Positions 1-8,879 are shown, counted from the stretch's first letter. The stretch is 64,000 nt of DNA from Sphingomonas sp. BK580 (GCF_014194975.1 NZ_JACIAY010000005.1:124001-188000); one strand, 5' to 3'. Program-made: numbers and translations. The notes: generated from the sequence alone by a model not told the origin.

Positions 1-1072
1 CGCAGATCGTGTCGCCGGCGCGCCAGCCCGCCGCTGCGGCCGGGCCGCCGCGCATGACGTGGAGCACCTTGAGCCGGTCGCTCGCCAGGCCGAGCAGCAG
101 CCCGCTGGTCGAGCGCGCCACCGCCGCGCCGCCGGGCAGCGCGCGCAGCAGCATGTGCCCCGCGCCCGGATCGAGCAGCACGCGATAGCGCTGGAGGAAG
201 CCCGAGCCGATCCGCCCGGCCACACCGATCGTGTCGGAGAAGCCGCCGGCGGGCTCGACGCGCAGCTCGACCTCGCGCGCCGTCACGCGACCGACCTGGA
301 GCCGCGGCACGATCGCGAGCTCGCTCACCACGGCGCCGGCCAGTCCGTAGGAGACGGTGGTGGTGGTCGGCACCGCGCGCGCGGCCGCGCCCACCGTCGC
401 CCAGGACTCGGCGCCGAGCGTGATCGACGAGCCGTCGCCGGTGTCGACCACCATCGGGCGCAGCCGCGCGCGCCCGAGCGCCACCTCGCTGACGTAGACC
501 AGCCGGTCGGGCGCGATCGCCAGCGGCGCGCTCAGGCCGGCGAAGGGCACGCGACCGCTGCGCAGCAGGCGAAAGCGCCGCGCGCTATAGTCGATGTCGA
601 GCGCGTAGGCGGCGGTGAGGTCGCGCCCGACGAGCAGGTCGACGGGGGTGGCGCTGCCGGTCGCGGCGGCGGGCAGCTCGGCCACGGCGAGGCTGCCGCC
701 GCGCCGGGTGAGGCCGCCGAGCGTCAGCGTCGCGGTATCGACGCGCCCGACATCGACGCTACCGCCGATCACCGTCGCCTGCCCCTCGGCGCGCACCGCC
801 AGCCGCTCGGCGGCGGCATAGCGCTTGGCCAGCACCGAGTAGCTCACCCCGGTGTCGAGCACCGCGGTGACGTCACGGCCGTCGAGCGCCATGCGGAAGC
901 GGATCTGGTTGCCGGGGGTGAGGTCGAAATCGACCCAGCGTGCCTCGGCGTCGGGCGCGAGCGTGCTGCTGCCCGCCCAGGCAGCCCGCGGCTCGGGCAG
1001 CGGCGGCGCGGCCGCGAGGAGCAGCGGCAGCAACAGGAGGGATCGGGCGCGCACCGCGCGGGTGTAGCGCAT
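1..1072 (-). CDS. Exported retropepsin-like aspartyl protease with PDZ domain (partial)
   Basis: Probable periplasmic aspartyl protease. It begins with ATG at 1072 and runs off the left edge, so the C-terminus is missing (357 codons visible). Residues 1-22 form a signal peptide (MRYTRAVRAR then a Leu/Ala core). The first catalytic motif VLDTGVSYSVL is at residues 71-81 and a second VVDTG lies about 130 residues later, so both halves of a pepsin-like fold seem present in one chain. The last visible part, ending GPAAAAGWRAGDTI, is the carboxylate-binding core of a PDZ domain. gshA lies 80 bp upstream on the same strand, so the two may be co-transcribed. The family call is secure; the substrate is unknown. 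Confidence 0.8.
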   Translation of the reverse strand, partial: MRYTRAVRARSLLLLPLLLAAAPPLPEPRAAWAGSSTLAPDAEARWVDFDLTPGNQIRFRMALDGRDVTAVLDTGVSYSVLAKRYAAAERLAVRAEGQATVIGGSVDVGRVDTATLTLGGLTRRGGSLAVAELPAAATGSATPVDLLVGRDLTAAYALDIDYSARRFRLLRSGRVPFAGLSAPLAIAPDRLVYVSEVALGRARLRPMVVDTGDGSSITLGAESWATVGAAARAVPTTTTVSYGLAGAVVSELAIVPRLQVGRVTAREVELRVEPAGGFSDTIGVAGRIGSGFLQRYRVLLDPGAGHMLLRALPGGAAVARSTSGLLLGLASDRLKVLHVMRGGPAAAAGWRAGDTIC

Positions 1073-1152
1073 CGCGGCGGCGAGTCACGGGTCGAGCGGG
1101 AGGACGGGTGTGCCGCTGTGGGTGGTGATCGCCGCCGCCGCGGTGGTGGCGC

Positions 1153-2526
1153 CTAGAAGCTCGCCTCGGCGTAGACCTTCGACACGTCGCCGCCCCACGC
1201 GCCGTGATAGCGCTCGAGCAGCTGCTCGGCCGGCACCTTGCCGCTGCGGACGATCTCGCGCAGCGGCTCGAGGAAGCCGGTCTCGTCGTCGCCCGCGGCG
1301 TTGGTGCGCCCGCGCGCGCGCAGGCCGAGCGTGGCGATGTCGAGCACCGCGCCCGCGATGTCGCGCAGCGTGCCGCCGCCCGGCAGCGGCGCCGCGAGCC
1401 CCAGCCGCGGCACCGAGTCGCGCAGCGTCTGGCGCTGGTCGAGCGTCCAGTCCTTGACGAGATCCCAGGCGGCGTCGAGCGCGCCCTGGTCGTAGAGCAG
1501 CCCGACCCACAGCGCCGGCAGCGCGCAGATGCGGTTCCACGGCCCGCCGTCGGCACCGCGCATCTCGAGGAAGGTCTTGAGCCGCACCTCGGGGAAGGCG
1601 GTGGAGAGATGGTCGTTCCAGTCGTCGAGCGTCGGCTTCTCGCCCGGCAGCACGCTCAGCTCGCCGCGCAGGAAATCGCGGAACGACAGGCCCGCGGCGT
1701 CGATGTAGCGGCCGTCGCGGTAGACGAAGTACATCGGCACATCGAGCATGTAGTCGGCGTAGCGCTCGTAGCCGAACCCGTCCTCGAACACGAAGGGCAG
1801 CATGCCGGTGCGCGCCGGGTCGGTGTCGGACCAGATGTGGCTGCGGTAAGAGAGGAAGCCGTTGGGCTTGCCCTCGGTGAAGGGCGAGTTGGCGAACAGC
1901 GCGGTGGCGAGCGGCTGCAGCGCGAGACCGACGCGGAACTTCTTCGCCATGTCCGCCTCGGACGCATAGTCGAGGTTCACCTGGATCGTGCAGGTGCGCA
2001 GCATCATGTCGAGCCCCATCGTGCCGACGCGCGGCATGTGGCGCAGCATGATCGCGTAGCGGCCCTTGGGCATGATCGGCAGCTCGGCGCGAGTCTTGTC
2101 GGGCCACATGCCGAGGCCGAGGAAGCCGATCGCCAGCGTCTCGCCCGCGGCCTTGACCTGGGCGAGGTGGCGGCCGGTCTCGGCGCAGGTCTGGTGCAGC
2201 GTCTCGAGCGGCGCGCCCGAGAGCTCGAACTGCCCCGCGGGCTCCAGGCTGACGCTGCCGTCGGCGCCGCTCAGCGCGATAACCTTGCCGCCCTCCTCGA
2301 CGGGGCGCCAACCGTGCTGGACCAGCTCGCCGAGCAACGCGCGGATGCCGGCGGGCTCGTCGTAGGAGGGCGCGTGATGGTCGCCGCGCGCGTAGACGAA
2401 CTTCTCGTGCTCGGTGCCGATGCGCCAGCGCGCCGCGGGCTTCTCCCCCGATGCGAGATGGGCGATCAGTTGGTCGCGCGATTCGATGACCGCCGCGCTG
2501 TGATCCGAAACGGTCTTCGTCGTCAT
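1153..2526 (-). CDS. gshA: Glutamate-cysteine ligase
   Basis: Makes gamma-glutamylcysteine from glutamate, cysteine and ATP, the first step of glutathione synthesis in the cytoplasm. At 457 residues it has the length of the plant/alphaproteobacterial GCS2-type enzyme. The N-terminal WRIGTEHEKFVY stretch carries the conserved glutamate-binding and metal-binding acidic residues, and the VNLDYASEADMAKKFR and PLATALFANSPF stretches are typical of this subgroup. The ATG at 2526 is the only sensible start. The aspartyl protease gene follows 80 bp downstream. gshB is not in the window. Confidence 0.95.
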   Translation of the reverse strand: MTTKTVSDHSAAVIESRDQLIAHLASGEKPAARWRIGTEHEKFVYARGDHHAPSYDEPAGIRALLGELVQHGWRPVEEGGKVIALSGADGSVSLEPAGQFELSGAPLETLHQTCAETGRHLAQVKAAGETLAIGFLGLGMWPDKTRAELPIMPKGRYAIMLRHMPRVGTMGLDMMLRTCTIQVNLDYASEADMAKKFRVGLALQPLATALFANSPFTEGKPNGFLSYRSHIWSDTDPARTGMLPFVFEDGFGYERYADYMLDVPMYFVYRDGRYIDAAGLSFRDFLRGELSVLPGEKPTLDDWNDHLSTAFPEVRLKTFLEMRGADGGPWNRICALPALWVGLLYDQGALDAAWDLVKDWTLDQRQTLRDSVPRLGLAAPLPGGGTLRDIAGAVLDIATLGLRARGRTNAAGDDETGFLEPLREIVRSGKVPAEQLLERYHGAWGGDVSKVYAEASF

Positions 2527-2829
2527 GGCGCCGCGCTTACGCGCGGATGAACGGACGCGCTAGAGCCGATCGACGCCCGTCCGGTGCGGGATCGCGCGGA
2601 GGCGGCGCGACCGCGGAGCGGGTCGGAGTCTGACACGTCGAGGTCGAAGCGTGCTCCGGCGAAAGTCGAGGACAGGGGCGCAGGCACGGCGTTCGTGGCG
2701 CTGGGGTCCCGCTCGCGCAGGAGCACGCTCGTGGTTCGGCCGTGGCAGATCCGACCTTAGCAACGCGACGCTTGATCTGACGGGTGTAAACCGACACGCT
2801 ACGGTATACGATCTGTCCGGAAGCCGTCG
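2527..2829. other. Divergent intergenic region, gshA / DUF5695-like gene
   Basis: This 303-bp gap separates two divergently transcribed genes, so it should hold both promoters. The only structure I can define is the palindromic element at 2651-2726. No convincing -35/-10 pair or small gene was seen. Confidence 0.5.
2651..2726. repeat. Dispersed palindromic element, family A copy 1
   Basis: Bounded by GTGCTCC (2651-2657) and its exact inverse GGAGCAC (2720-2726). The right half (GCGTTCGTGGC, then GGTCCC, then GCGCAGGAGCACGCTCGTG) is nearly the same as the right half of the copy at 20278-20352, 17.6 kb away. It lies in a divergent promoter region. Confidence 0.7.
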
Positions 2830-5535
2830 ATGCGCCCTGCCCTGCTCCTCTTCTCCCTCGCGCTCGCGCTCGCGCCGGCGGCGGCGCGACCGGGCGGCAC
2901 GGCGGCGGTCGCCACCGCCAGTTACCGCGTCGGCGGCTTCACGCTCGCGCTCCGCGGCGACACGCAGACCGCGACGAGCCTGCGCCCCGACGGCGGTGCC
3001 GGCTTCGACTTCCTTCCCACCGGGCGCGAGGCCGAGCGCGCGGGCGACGGCTATGTCCATCTCGGCGATCTCCACCTGCGGCTGCGATCGGCCGGCGCGC
3101 CGTGGCGCGACTTCGCCTCCGCCACGGCGCGCCGCCCGATCGCGCCGCTGCCGCCCGCGCGGGGGATGATCGCTGGCGCCGACATCACCGCGACGATGGG
3201 CGCGGGCATCCCCCTCCGCGTCGTCCGGCGCTGGCTCGCCGTCGACGGCGCACCGGCACTGCGCTTCACGTTGACCAACACCAGCGACGCCCGCGTCGAG
3301 GTCGGCGCGCTCGGCCTGCCGATGGTGTTCGACAACATCATCACCGGGCGCGACCTCGATCAGGCGCACGCGCAGGCGAGTTTCGTCGACCCCGCGATCG
3401 CGCGCGACGCGGGCTATCTCCAGGTCACGCGACTCAACGGCGCCGGTCCCGCGCTGCTGGTGCTGCCCGAGAAGGGCACGCCGCTGGAGGCGTGGCGGCC
3501 GATCCTCACCGCGGCACAGGCACGCGGCGCCGCCTTCACCGACCGCAGCGCGCGCGCGCAGACCGCGGAAGGGTTCTACGACTGGACCGTCGCCAGCAAG
3601 GCCTTCGCCGAGCGCGAGTGGGCCGGCGCCGCGGAGCAGTGGAACACGCCGACGAGCCTCACGCTCGCGCCGGGCGAGTCGCGCAGCGTCGGCGTGCGGC
3701 TGGTCGCGTCCCCGACGATCCGCGCGATCGAGGCGACGCTCGCCGCGCAGCATCGGCCGGTCGCGGTCGGCGTGCCCGGCTATGTCGTGCCGACCGACCT
3801 CGAGGCGCAGCTCTTCGTCAAGGCGCCGCGCGCGATCCGCGCGATCGCCGTCGCACCGGCCGGGGTGCTGACGGTGACCCGCGCGGGCAGTGTGGCCGGC
3901 TGGCAGCGGCTCGCGGTGCGAGGGCGCGGCTGGGGGCGTGCGCGCGTGTCGCTGACCTACGACGACGGCGAGGTTCAGACGGTGAGCTATTTCGTCACCG
4001 AGCCGCTCGACCGGGTGATGGCCGACCTCGGCCGCTTCGCGACGACGCGGCAATGGTATGAGGGGCGCGGCGACCTCTTCGGCCGCTCGCCCGCGATCCT
4101 CACCTTCGATCGCGCGCGCGGGGCGGTGGTGACGCAGGAGCCGCGCGTGTGGATCGCTGGCATGAGCGACGAGGGCGGCGCGGGCAGCTGGGTCGCGGCG
4201 ATGATCAAGCAGCTCGACCACCCCGACGCCGGCGAGATCGCGAAGCTGGAGCGACTGGTCGGCAGCACCGTGGTCGGCCGGCTCCAGGTCGCGGACGGGC
4301 CGCACGCGGGCGCGGTGCGCAAGAGCCTCTTCTTCTACGACCCCAAGGCCCATTCAGGCTATTACGACCCGGGCCAGGACTGGACGACCTGGACCTCCTG
4401 GTCGCGCGAGGACGCCGAGGATATCGGCCGCGCCTATAATTACCCGCACGTCGCGATCGCCCACTGGGTGCTCTACCGCACCGCGCGCAACCACCCGGGG
4501 CTGGTGCGCGCGCACGACTGGCGCTGGTATCTCGGCTGGGCGCAGCGCACCGTCGTGGCGATGATGCGCGACGCGCCGCATTACGCGCAATACGGGCTGA
4601 TGGAGGGCGACGTCTTCGTCGACATCCTCGACGATCTGAAGCGCGAGGGCATGACCGCCGAGGCCGGCGAGATGGAGCGGCTGATGCGCGCGCGCGCCGA
4701 TCACTGGACGACGCTCCGCTACCCGTTCGGCAGCGAGATGGCGTGGGATTCGACCGGCCAGCCCGAGGTCTACGCCTGGATGCGCTACTTCGGCCACGCG
4801 CCGCAGGCCGCGCTGACACGCGAGGTGATCCTGGGCTATGATCCGACGATCCCGAGCTGGGCCTATAACGGCAACGCCCGGCGCTACTGGGACTTCCTCT
4901 ACGGCGGCCAGGTGGCCCGGATCGAGCGCCAGGTGCATCACTATGGCTCCACGCTCAACGCCGTGCCGCTGTTCGACTCGTTCCGCCGCGATCCGTCCGA
5001 CCTGCACCTGCTGCGGGTCGCCTACGGCGGGCTGCTCGGCGGCATCACCAACATCGACCGCGACGGCTTCTCCTCGGCGGCCTTCCACTCCGCGCCCGAC
5101 ATGATGCGCTGGGACGATTACAGCGGCGACTATGGCATGGGGCTGTTCGGCCATGCCTATGCCGCAGCCACCTATGTGGTGCGCGACCCAGTGTTCGGCT
5201 GGCTGGCGTTCGGCGGCAACCTGCGCGAGGAGAGCGGTGCGGTGACGGTGGTGCCGCGCGACGGCGCGCGCGCGCGGCTGTTCGTCGCGCCGGCGCGGGC
5301 GTGGATCACGCTGGAGGCGGGCAAGATCGCCTCGGCGCGCTATATGCCGGCGAGCGGCGAGATCCGGCTGGCGCTCGACCCGGCGCGACCGGACACGCCG
5401 GTGGCGCGGCTGTTCCTGGGGGACGGCGGCGGCGGTGGACGGGGCTATGCGCCCGCGGGTGCGACGTTCGAGCGCGGCGGCTGGACGATCGCGCTCGGAC
5501 AGGGAGCGACCGAGGTGGTGCTGCGCCCGCGGTGA
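2830..5535 (+). CDS. Large exported DUF5695-like protein
   Basis: A 901-residue exported protein. Residues 1-20 (MRPALLLFSLALALAPAAA) are a signal peptide, and GGAAG lies about 7 nt before the ATG. The N-terminal 350 residues look beta-rich. The C-terminal half is rich in Trp/Tyr/His, with long helical stretches such as HYAQYGLMEGDVFVDILDDL and PSWAYNGNARRYWDFLYGG, suggesting an alpha/alpha-barrel as in many glycan-active enzymes. From memory it matches the uncharacterised DUF5695 family of sphingomonads and other heterotrophs. A carbohydrate substrate is inference; no catalytic residues can be assigned. It stands alone, ending convergently with rsmE. Confidence 0.7.
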   Translation: MRPALLLFSLALALAPAAARPGGTAAVATASYRVGGFTLALRGDTQTATSLRPDGGAGFDFLPTGREAERAGDGYVHLGDLHLRLRSAGAPWRDFASATARRPIAPLPPARGMIAGADITATMGAGIPLRVVRRWLAVDGAPALRFTLTNTSDARVEVGALGLPMVFDNIITGRDLDQAHAQASFVDPAIARDAGYLQVTRLNGAGPALLVLPEKGTPLEAWRPILTAAQARGAAFTDRSARAQTAEGFYDWTVASKAFAEREWAGAAEQWNTPTSLTLAPGESRSVGVRLVASPTIRAIEATLAAQHRPVAVGVPGYVVPTDLEAQLFVKAPRAIRAIAVAPAGVLTVTRAGSVAGWQRLAVRGRGWGRARVSLTYDDGEVQTVSYFVTEPLDRVMADLGRFATTRQWYEGRGDLFGRSPAILTFDRARGAVVTQEPRVWIAGMSDEGGAGSWVAAMIKQLDHPDAGEIAKLERLVGSTVVGRLQVADGPHAGAVRKSLFFYDPKAHSGYYDPGQDWTTWTSWSREDAEDIGRAYNYPHVAIAHWVLYRTARNHPGLVRAHDWRWYLGWAQRTVVAMMRDAPHYAQYGLMEGDVFVDILDDLKREGMTAEAGEMERLMRARADHWTTLRYPFGSEMAWDSTGQPEVYAWMRYFGHAPQAALTREVILGYDPTIPSWAYNGNARRYWDFLYGGQVARIERQVHHYGSTLNAVPLFDSFRRDPSDLHLLRVAYGGLLGGITNIDRDGFSSAAFHSAPDMMRWDDYSGDYGMGLFGHAYAAATYVVRDPVFGWLAFGGNLREESGAVTVVPRDGARARLFVAPARAWITLEAGKIASARYMPASGEIRLALDPARPDTPVARLFLGDGGGGGRGYAPAGATFERGGWTIALGQGATEVVLRPR

Positions 5536-5550
5536 GGATACCTCCGCATC

Positions 5551-5577
5551 GCTCCTCCCCGCTCGGCGGGCAGGAGC
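5551..5577. terminator. Hairpin between convergent genes
   Basis: GCTCCT..CCCGC pairs with GCGGGC.AGGAGC around a short loop. It sits in the 56-bp gap between the end of the DUF5695-like gene and the end of rsmE, and no T-tract follows on either strand. It could be a bidirectional terminator and may also be a short relative of the dispersed CCTCCCC-arm repeats. Confidence 0.5.
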
Positions 5578-5591
5578 CTATCGACGCGGCC

Positions 5592-6332
5592 TCACCAATC
5601 CCCCGCCGCCGCCATCCACAGCGCCACCGCCGCGGCCGCGGCCGTATCGGCGCGCAGGATGCGCGGGCCGAGCGTGATCGCCACCGCCTGCGGCAGCGCC
5701 CGGACCAGCGCGCGCTCCTCGTCGTCGAAGCCGCCCTCGGGACCGATCAGGATGGCCGCCGGCCCCGCGTGCGCGCGCATCGCCGCCGCCGCGGGCACCC
5801 CGCCGATCTCGTCGGCGAAGAACAACGCGCGCTCCGCGGGCCAGTCGCGCAGCAGCGCGGGCAGCTTCACCATCGGCGCCAGCTCGGGCACCGCGGTCCG
5901 CCCGCACTGCTCGGCCGCCTCGATCATGTGCGCGCGCAGCCGCTCGGCATTGGGCTTGTCGACCACGGTCCGCCGCGTCACCACCGGCACCAGCCGCGCG
6001 ACGCCGAGCTCGCACGCTTTCTCGACGAGCCAGTCGACCCGCCCCTTCTTGAGCGGCGCGGCGGCGAGCCACAGGTCGGGCACCGGCTCGCGCTCGGCGA
6101 GCCGCTCGGTGACGTCGAGCACCAGCTCGCGCTTGCCGACGCTCGCCGCGGTGGCGAGCCACTCGCCCGTCACATCGTCGAACAGCCGCACCGGGTCACC
6201 CGCGCGCAGCCGCATCACCGCGATGAGATAATGCGCCTGCGCCCCGCCGAGCGCGCGCGGGCCGGGGGCGAGCGGCGCCTCGACGTACAGCCGCGGGGTC
6301 GAGCGCGGCGGCCAGGCGGGAGTCGCGCCCAT
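5592..6332 (-). CDS. rsmE: 16S rRNA (uracil1498-N3)-methyltransferase
   Basis: Methylates U1498 of 16S rRNA with S-adenosylmethionine. The protein has 246 residues, normal for RsmE. The C-terminal SPOUT knot is clear: ILIGPEGGFDDEERALV and ITLGPRILRADTAAAAAV are the two conserved AdoMet-binding segments. The N-terminal PUA-like part contains the HYLIAVMRLRAGDPV stretch. Its ATG overlaps the stop of the 53-residue gene upstream (TGATG, 6330-6334), so translation is probably coupled. Confidence 0.95.
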   Translation of the reverse strand: MGATPAWPPRSTPRLYVEAPLAPGPRALGGAQAHYLIAVMRLRAGDPVRLFDDVTGEWLATAASVGKRELVLDVTERLAEREPVPDLWLAAAPLKKGRVDWLVEKACELGVARLVPVVTRRTVVDKPNAERLRAHMIEAAEQCGRTAVPELAPMVKLPALLRDWPAERALFFADEIGGVPAAAAMRAHAGPAAILIGPEGGFDDEERALVRALPQAVAITLGPRILRADTAAAAAVALWMAAAGDW

Positions 6333-6493
6333 CAGCGGCGCCCGCGCGCGAGCAGCAGCCGCGCCACGAGGAACGCCGCGCCGCCGAGCAGCGCGATGCC
6401 GATCACGCTCACCGCGATGACGCCCGCCACCCGCAGGATCGCGTAGAACAGCGCCTCGAAGAAGCGCCCGAGCGCGACCGAGAGATGGATCAC
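6332..6493 (-). CDS. Small membrane protein, 53 residues
   Basis: Begins with GTG at 6493-6491, overlapping the TGA of the DUF2147 gene by the GTGA pattern, and its own TGA overlaps the ATG of rsmE. The product is MIHLSVALGRFFEALFYAIL followed by one long hydrophobic stretch (about residues 20-48) and a basic end, LLLARGRR. One or two membrane segments are likely. Start/stop overlap on both sides argues that it is a real translated cistron of a three-gene operon. Function unknown. Confidence 0.6.
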   Translation of the reverse strand: MIHLSVALGRFFEALFYAILRVAGVIAVSVIGIALLGGAAFLVARLLLARGRR

Positions 6494-6891
6494 CTCCCCG
6501 TCACGCGGGACCAGCGCTGCGCGCGGCAGCCGAAGCCCGCGAAGAGGCAGCCCTCGGCGACGAGGGTATCGCGGCCCTCCAGGTGAAGCGTGCCGTCGAC
6601 CTCGCTGCCGAGATCGGGGACGAAGACGGTGCCGGCATATTGGCCGTCCTCGCCGCGCTCGAAGCCGCGGAACAGCGCGGTACCGATCAGCCGCTCGGTG
6701 CCGCCGGCCGCGGCGTCGTCGCGCGCCTTCTCGCTCGCGGACACCACCGTGCCGCACATCCCCGGCTCACCGCGGCACGGCGCGACGCGGATGCGCACGC
6801 TGTCGCCCGCGTTGCGCCAGGTACCGGCGAGCGGGTCCGCCGCGGCGGCGGGAGCGGGCGCGAGCGCGAGGAGGAGAGCGAGCGGGAGCAT
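6490..6891 (-). CDS. Exported DUF2147 family protein
   Basis: A 133-residue protein starting at ATG 6891 with a signal peptide (MLPLALLLALAPAPAAAA). The body fits the DUF2147 pattern: DPLAGTWRNAGDSVRIRVAPC, then GMCGTVV, then a C-terminal VAEGCLFAGFGCRAQRWSRV. Four cysteines are present (C-x-C pairs separated by about 80 residues), which could form disulfides in the periplasm. The fold is lipocalin/beta-sandwich-like and the role is unknown. An in-frame extension upstream of 6891 runs into the palindromic repeat and is not plausible. First gene of the trio with the 53-residue peptide and rsmE. Confidence 0.8.
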   Translation of the reverse strand: MLPLALLLALAPAPAAAADPLAGTWRNAGDSVRIRVAPCRGEPGMCGTVVSASEKARDDAAAGGTERLIGTALFRGFERGEDGQYAGTVFVPDLGSEVDGTLHLEGRDTLVAEGCLFAGFGCRAQRWSRVTGR

Positions 6892-6953
6892 GGCGGCGAG
6901 ATAGGGGAGGAAACGGGCGGTTTTAAGTCCGTCCGGTTCGGTCACCTGGCCGC

Positions 6954-7043
6954 GTGCCCCGGCGAAGGCCGGGGCCCAGCCGGGAAGGCGGAGGTGAGAC
7001 TCATCAGCGTCTCCCACCTGGGCCCCGGCCTCCGCCGGGGCAC
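6954..7043. repeat. Dispersed palindromic element, CCCC-arm variant copy 1
   Basis: Two hairpins face each other: GTGCCCCGGCGAAGGCCGGGGC then CCCAG at the left, and CCTGGGCCCCGGCCTCCGCC then GGGGCAC at the right. The outer ends GTGCCCC and GGGGCAC are exact inverses. It fills the gap between the FAD oxidoreductase end and the DUF2147 start. The layout matches family A, with CCCC replacing the CTCC arm. Confidence 0.75.
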
Positions 7044-7060
7044 GCCCGCCGTCCGCCGGG

Positions 7061-8680
7061 CTACGCCGCCAGCCTGGCCGCCACTGCCTCGGCCACCTTG
7101 ATCCCGTCGACCGCCGCCGAGAGGATGCCGCCGGCATAGCCCGCGCCCTCGCCCGCCGGGTAGAGCCCGGCGGTGTTGAGGCTCTGCATGTCCGCGCCGC
7201 GCGTGAAGCGCACCGGCGAGGAGGTGCGCGTCTCCACCCCCGTCATCACCGCGTCCGGGTGGTCGTAGCCGCGGATCTGGCGGCCGAACACCGGGAGCGC
7301 CTCGCGCATCGCCTGGATCGCGAAGTCGGGCAGGCAGGCGGCGAGGTCGGTCGGCGTCACGCCCGGGCGGTAGCTCGGCGTCACGCTGCCCAGCGCGGTC
7401 GAGGCGCGGCCCTCGAGGAAGTCACCGACGCGCTGCGCCGGGGCGCGATAGTCGCCCCCGCCGGCGACGAAGGCGCGCTCCTCCCAGTGGCGCTGGAGCG
7501 AGATGCCGGCGAGCGGGTCGCCGGGATAGTCGCGCGCCGGGTCGATCGCGACCACCAGCCCCGAGTTGGCGTTGCGCTCGTTGCGCGAATATTGGCTCAT
7601 GCCGTTGGTGGCGACTCGCCCCTCCTCCGAGGTGGCGGCGACGACCGTGCCGCCCGGGCACATGCAGAAGCTGTAGACGGTGCGGCCGTTCGAGCAGTGA
7701 TGCGAGATGTGATATTCGGCGGCGCCCAGCGCGGGGTGGCCGGCGTCGTCGCCGAAGCGCGCGCGGTCGATCCACGACTGCGGATGCTCGATCCGCACGC
7801 CGAGCGAGAAGGGCTTTGCCTCGGCATGCACCCCCGCCCCGACCAGCATGCCGAACGTGTCGCGCGCGCTGTGCCCGACCGCGAGCACGACGTGCTCGGC
7901 CTCCAGGTACGAACCGTCGTGGAGGTGCAGCCCGCGCACGCGGCGCTCGCCGCGCGCGTCCGCCTCGACGTGGAGCCCATCGACCCGCGTCGAGAAGCGA
8001 TACTCGCCGCCCAGCGCCTCGATCGACGCGCGCATGCTCTCCACCATCGTCACCAGCCGGAAGGTGCCGATGTGCGGGTGCGCCTCGGTGAGGATCTCGG
8101 GCGGCGCGCCGGCGGCGACGAACTCCTCCAGCACCTTGCGGTTGAGGTGGCGCGGGTCCTTGATGCGGCTGTAGAGCTTGCCGTCGGAGAAGGTGCCCGC
8201 GCCGCCCTCGCCATATTGCACGTTCGACTCTGGCTGCAGCACGCCGCGGCGCCACAGGCCCCAGGTGTCCTTGGTGCGCTCGCGCACCACCTTGCCGCGC
8301 TCGAGCAGGATCGGGCGGAAGCCCGCCTGCGCCAGGATCAGCGCGGCGAACAGGCCGCACGGCCCGGCGCCGATCACCACCGGGCGCTGGCGCGCGCCGC
8401 CGCTCGGGGCGACCACTGGGGGGCGGTACGCGGTGTCGGGGGCCGGGCGGACATCCTTGTCCGCGCCGAGCCGCGCCATCACCGCGGCCTCGTCGCGCAG
8501 CGCGACGTCGACCGAGTAGACCAGCGCGATCCGCCCGCGCCCGCGCGCGTCATGCCCGCGGCGCGCCACCTGCCAGCCGAGCACGTCGCTCGCCGCGACG
8601 CCGAGCCGCTCGTGCAGCGCGGCGGGGAGCGCGTCGTCGTCGTGACGCAGCGGCAGGCGCAGGTTGGAGAGCCGGATCAT
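7061..8680 (-). CDS. FAD-dependent oxidoreductase (COG2509 type)
   Basis: A 539-residue cytoplasmic flavoprotein. A small N-terminal domain (MIRLSNLRLPLRHDDDALPA onward) precedes an FAD-binding Rossmann motif, VVIGAGPCGLFAALILAQAG, at about residue 100. QYGEGGAGTFSDGKL and the C-terminal NTAGLYPAGEGAGYAGGI (the second FAD contact) are diagnostic of this uncharacterised dehydrogenase family. ATG 8680 is chosen over a start 12 codons upstream because the family begins with MIRLSNL. The physiological substrate is unknown. It sits alone between two palindromic elements. Confidence 0.88.
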   Translation of the reverse strand: MIRLSNLRLPLRHDDDALPAALHERLGVAASDVLGWQVARRGHDARGRGRIALVYSVDVALRDEAAVMARLGADKDVRPAPDTAYRPPVVAPSGGARQRPVVIGAGPCGLFAALILAQAGFRPILLERGKVVRERTKDTWGLWRRGVLQPESNVQYGEGGAGTFSDGKLYSRIKDPRHLNRKVLEEFVAAGAPPEILTEAHPHIGTFRLVTMVESMRASIEALGGEYRFSTRVDGLHVEADARGERRVRGLHLHDGSYLEAEHVVLAVGHSARDTFGMLVGAGVHAEAKPFSLGVRIEHPQSWIDRARFGDDAGHPALGAAEYHISHHCSNGRTVYSFCMCPGGTVVAATSEEGRVATNGMSQYSRNERNANSGLVVAIDPARDYPGDPLAGISLQRHWEERAFVAGGGDYRAPAQRVGDFLEGRASTALGSVTPSYRPGVTPTDLAACLPDFAIQAMREALPVFGRQIRGYDHPDAVMTGVETRTSSPVRFTRGADMQSLNTAGLYPAGEGAGYAGGILSAAVDGIKVAEAVAARLAA

Positions 8681-8737
8681 AGCGCGCGCCTTACACCGCG
8701 CGGGCGCGGCGGCCAAATCGCGTGGACGGGATCATCG

Positions 8738-8870
8738 ATCCTCCCCGGCACGGGGAGGGGGACCAGCCGAAGGCTGGTGGAGGGGGCTCCCGCATACGAG
8801 CTGGTGCGTGAGCGAAGAGCCCCCTGCACCACCGCTTCGCGGCAGTCCCCCTCCCCGCCGAGCGGGGAGA
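8738..8870. repeat. Dispersed palindromic element, CCTCCCC family copy 1
   Basis: GATCCTCCCCGGCACGGGGAGG at the left and CCCCCTCCCCGCCGAGCGGGGA at the right frame an inner dyad, GACCAGCCGAAGGCTGGTGGAGGG / CCCCTGCACCACCGCTTCGC. It occupies the gap between etfA and the FAD oxidoreductase. Related copies lie at 16054-16190 and 26811-26945. Confidence 0.7.
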
Positions 8871-8879
8871 TCTACCCCC

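Noticed and set aside
1204..2550. Long plus-strand open frame opposite gshA
   Set aside because: It is antisense to a clear gshA, and its Arg/His/Gly-rich product matches nothing. High GC content produces many such frames.
2560..4353. 597-codon minus-strand frame opposite the DUF5695-like gene
   Set aside because: Shadow of a gene with a signal peptide and good ribosome site on the other strand; composition is unlike a folded protein.
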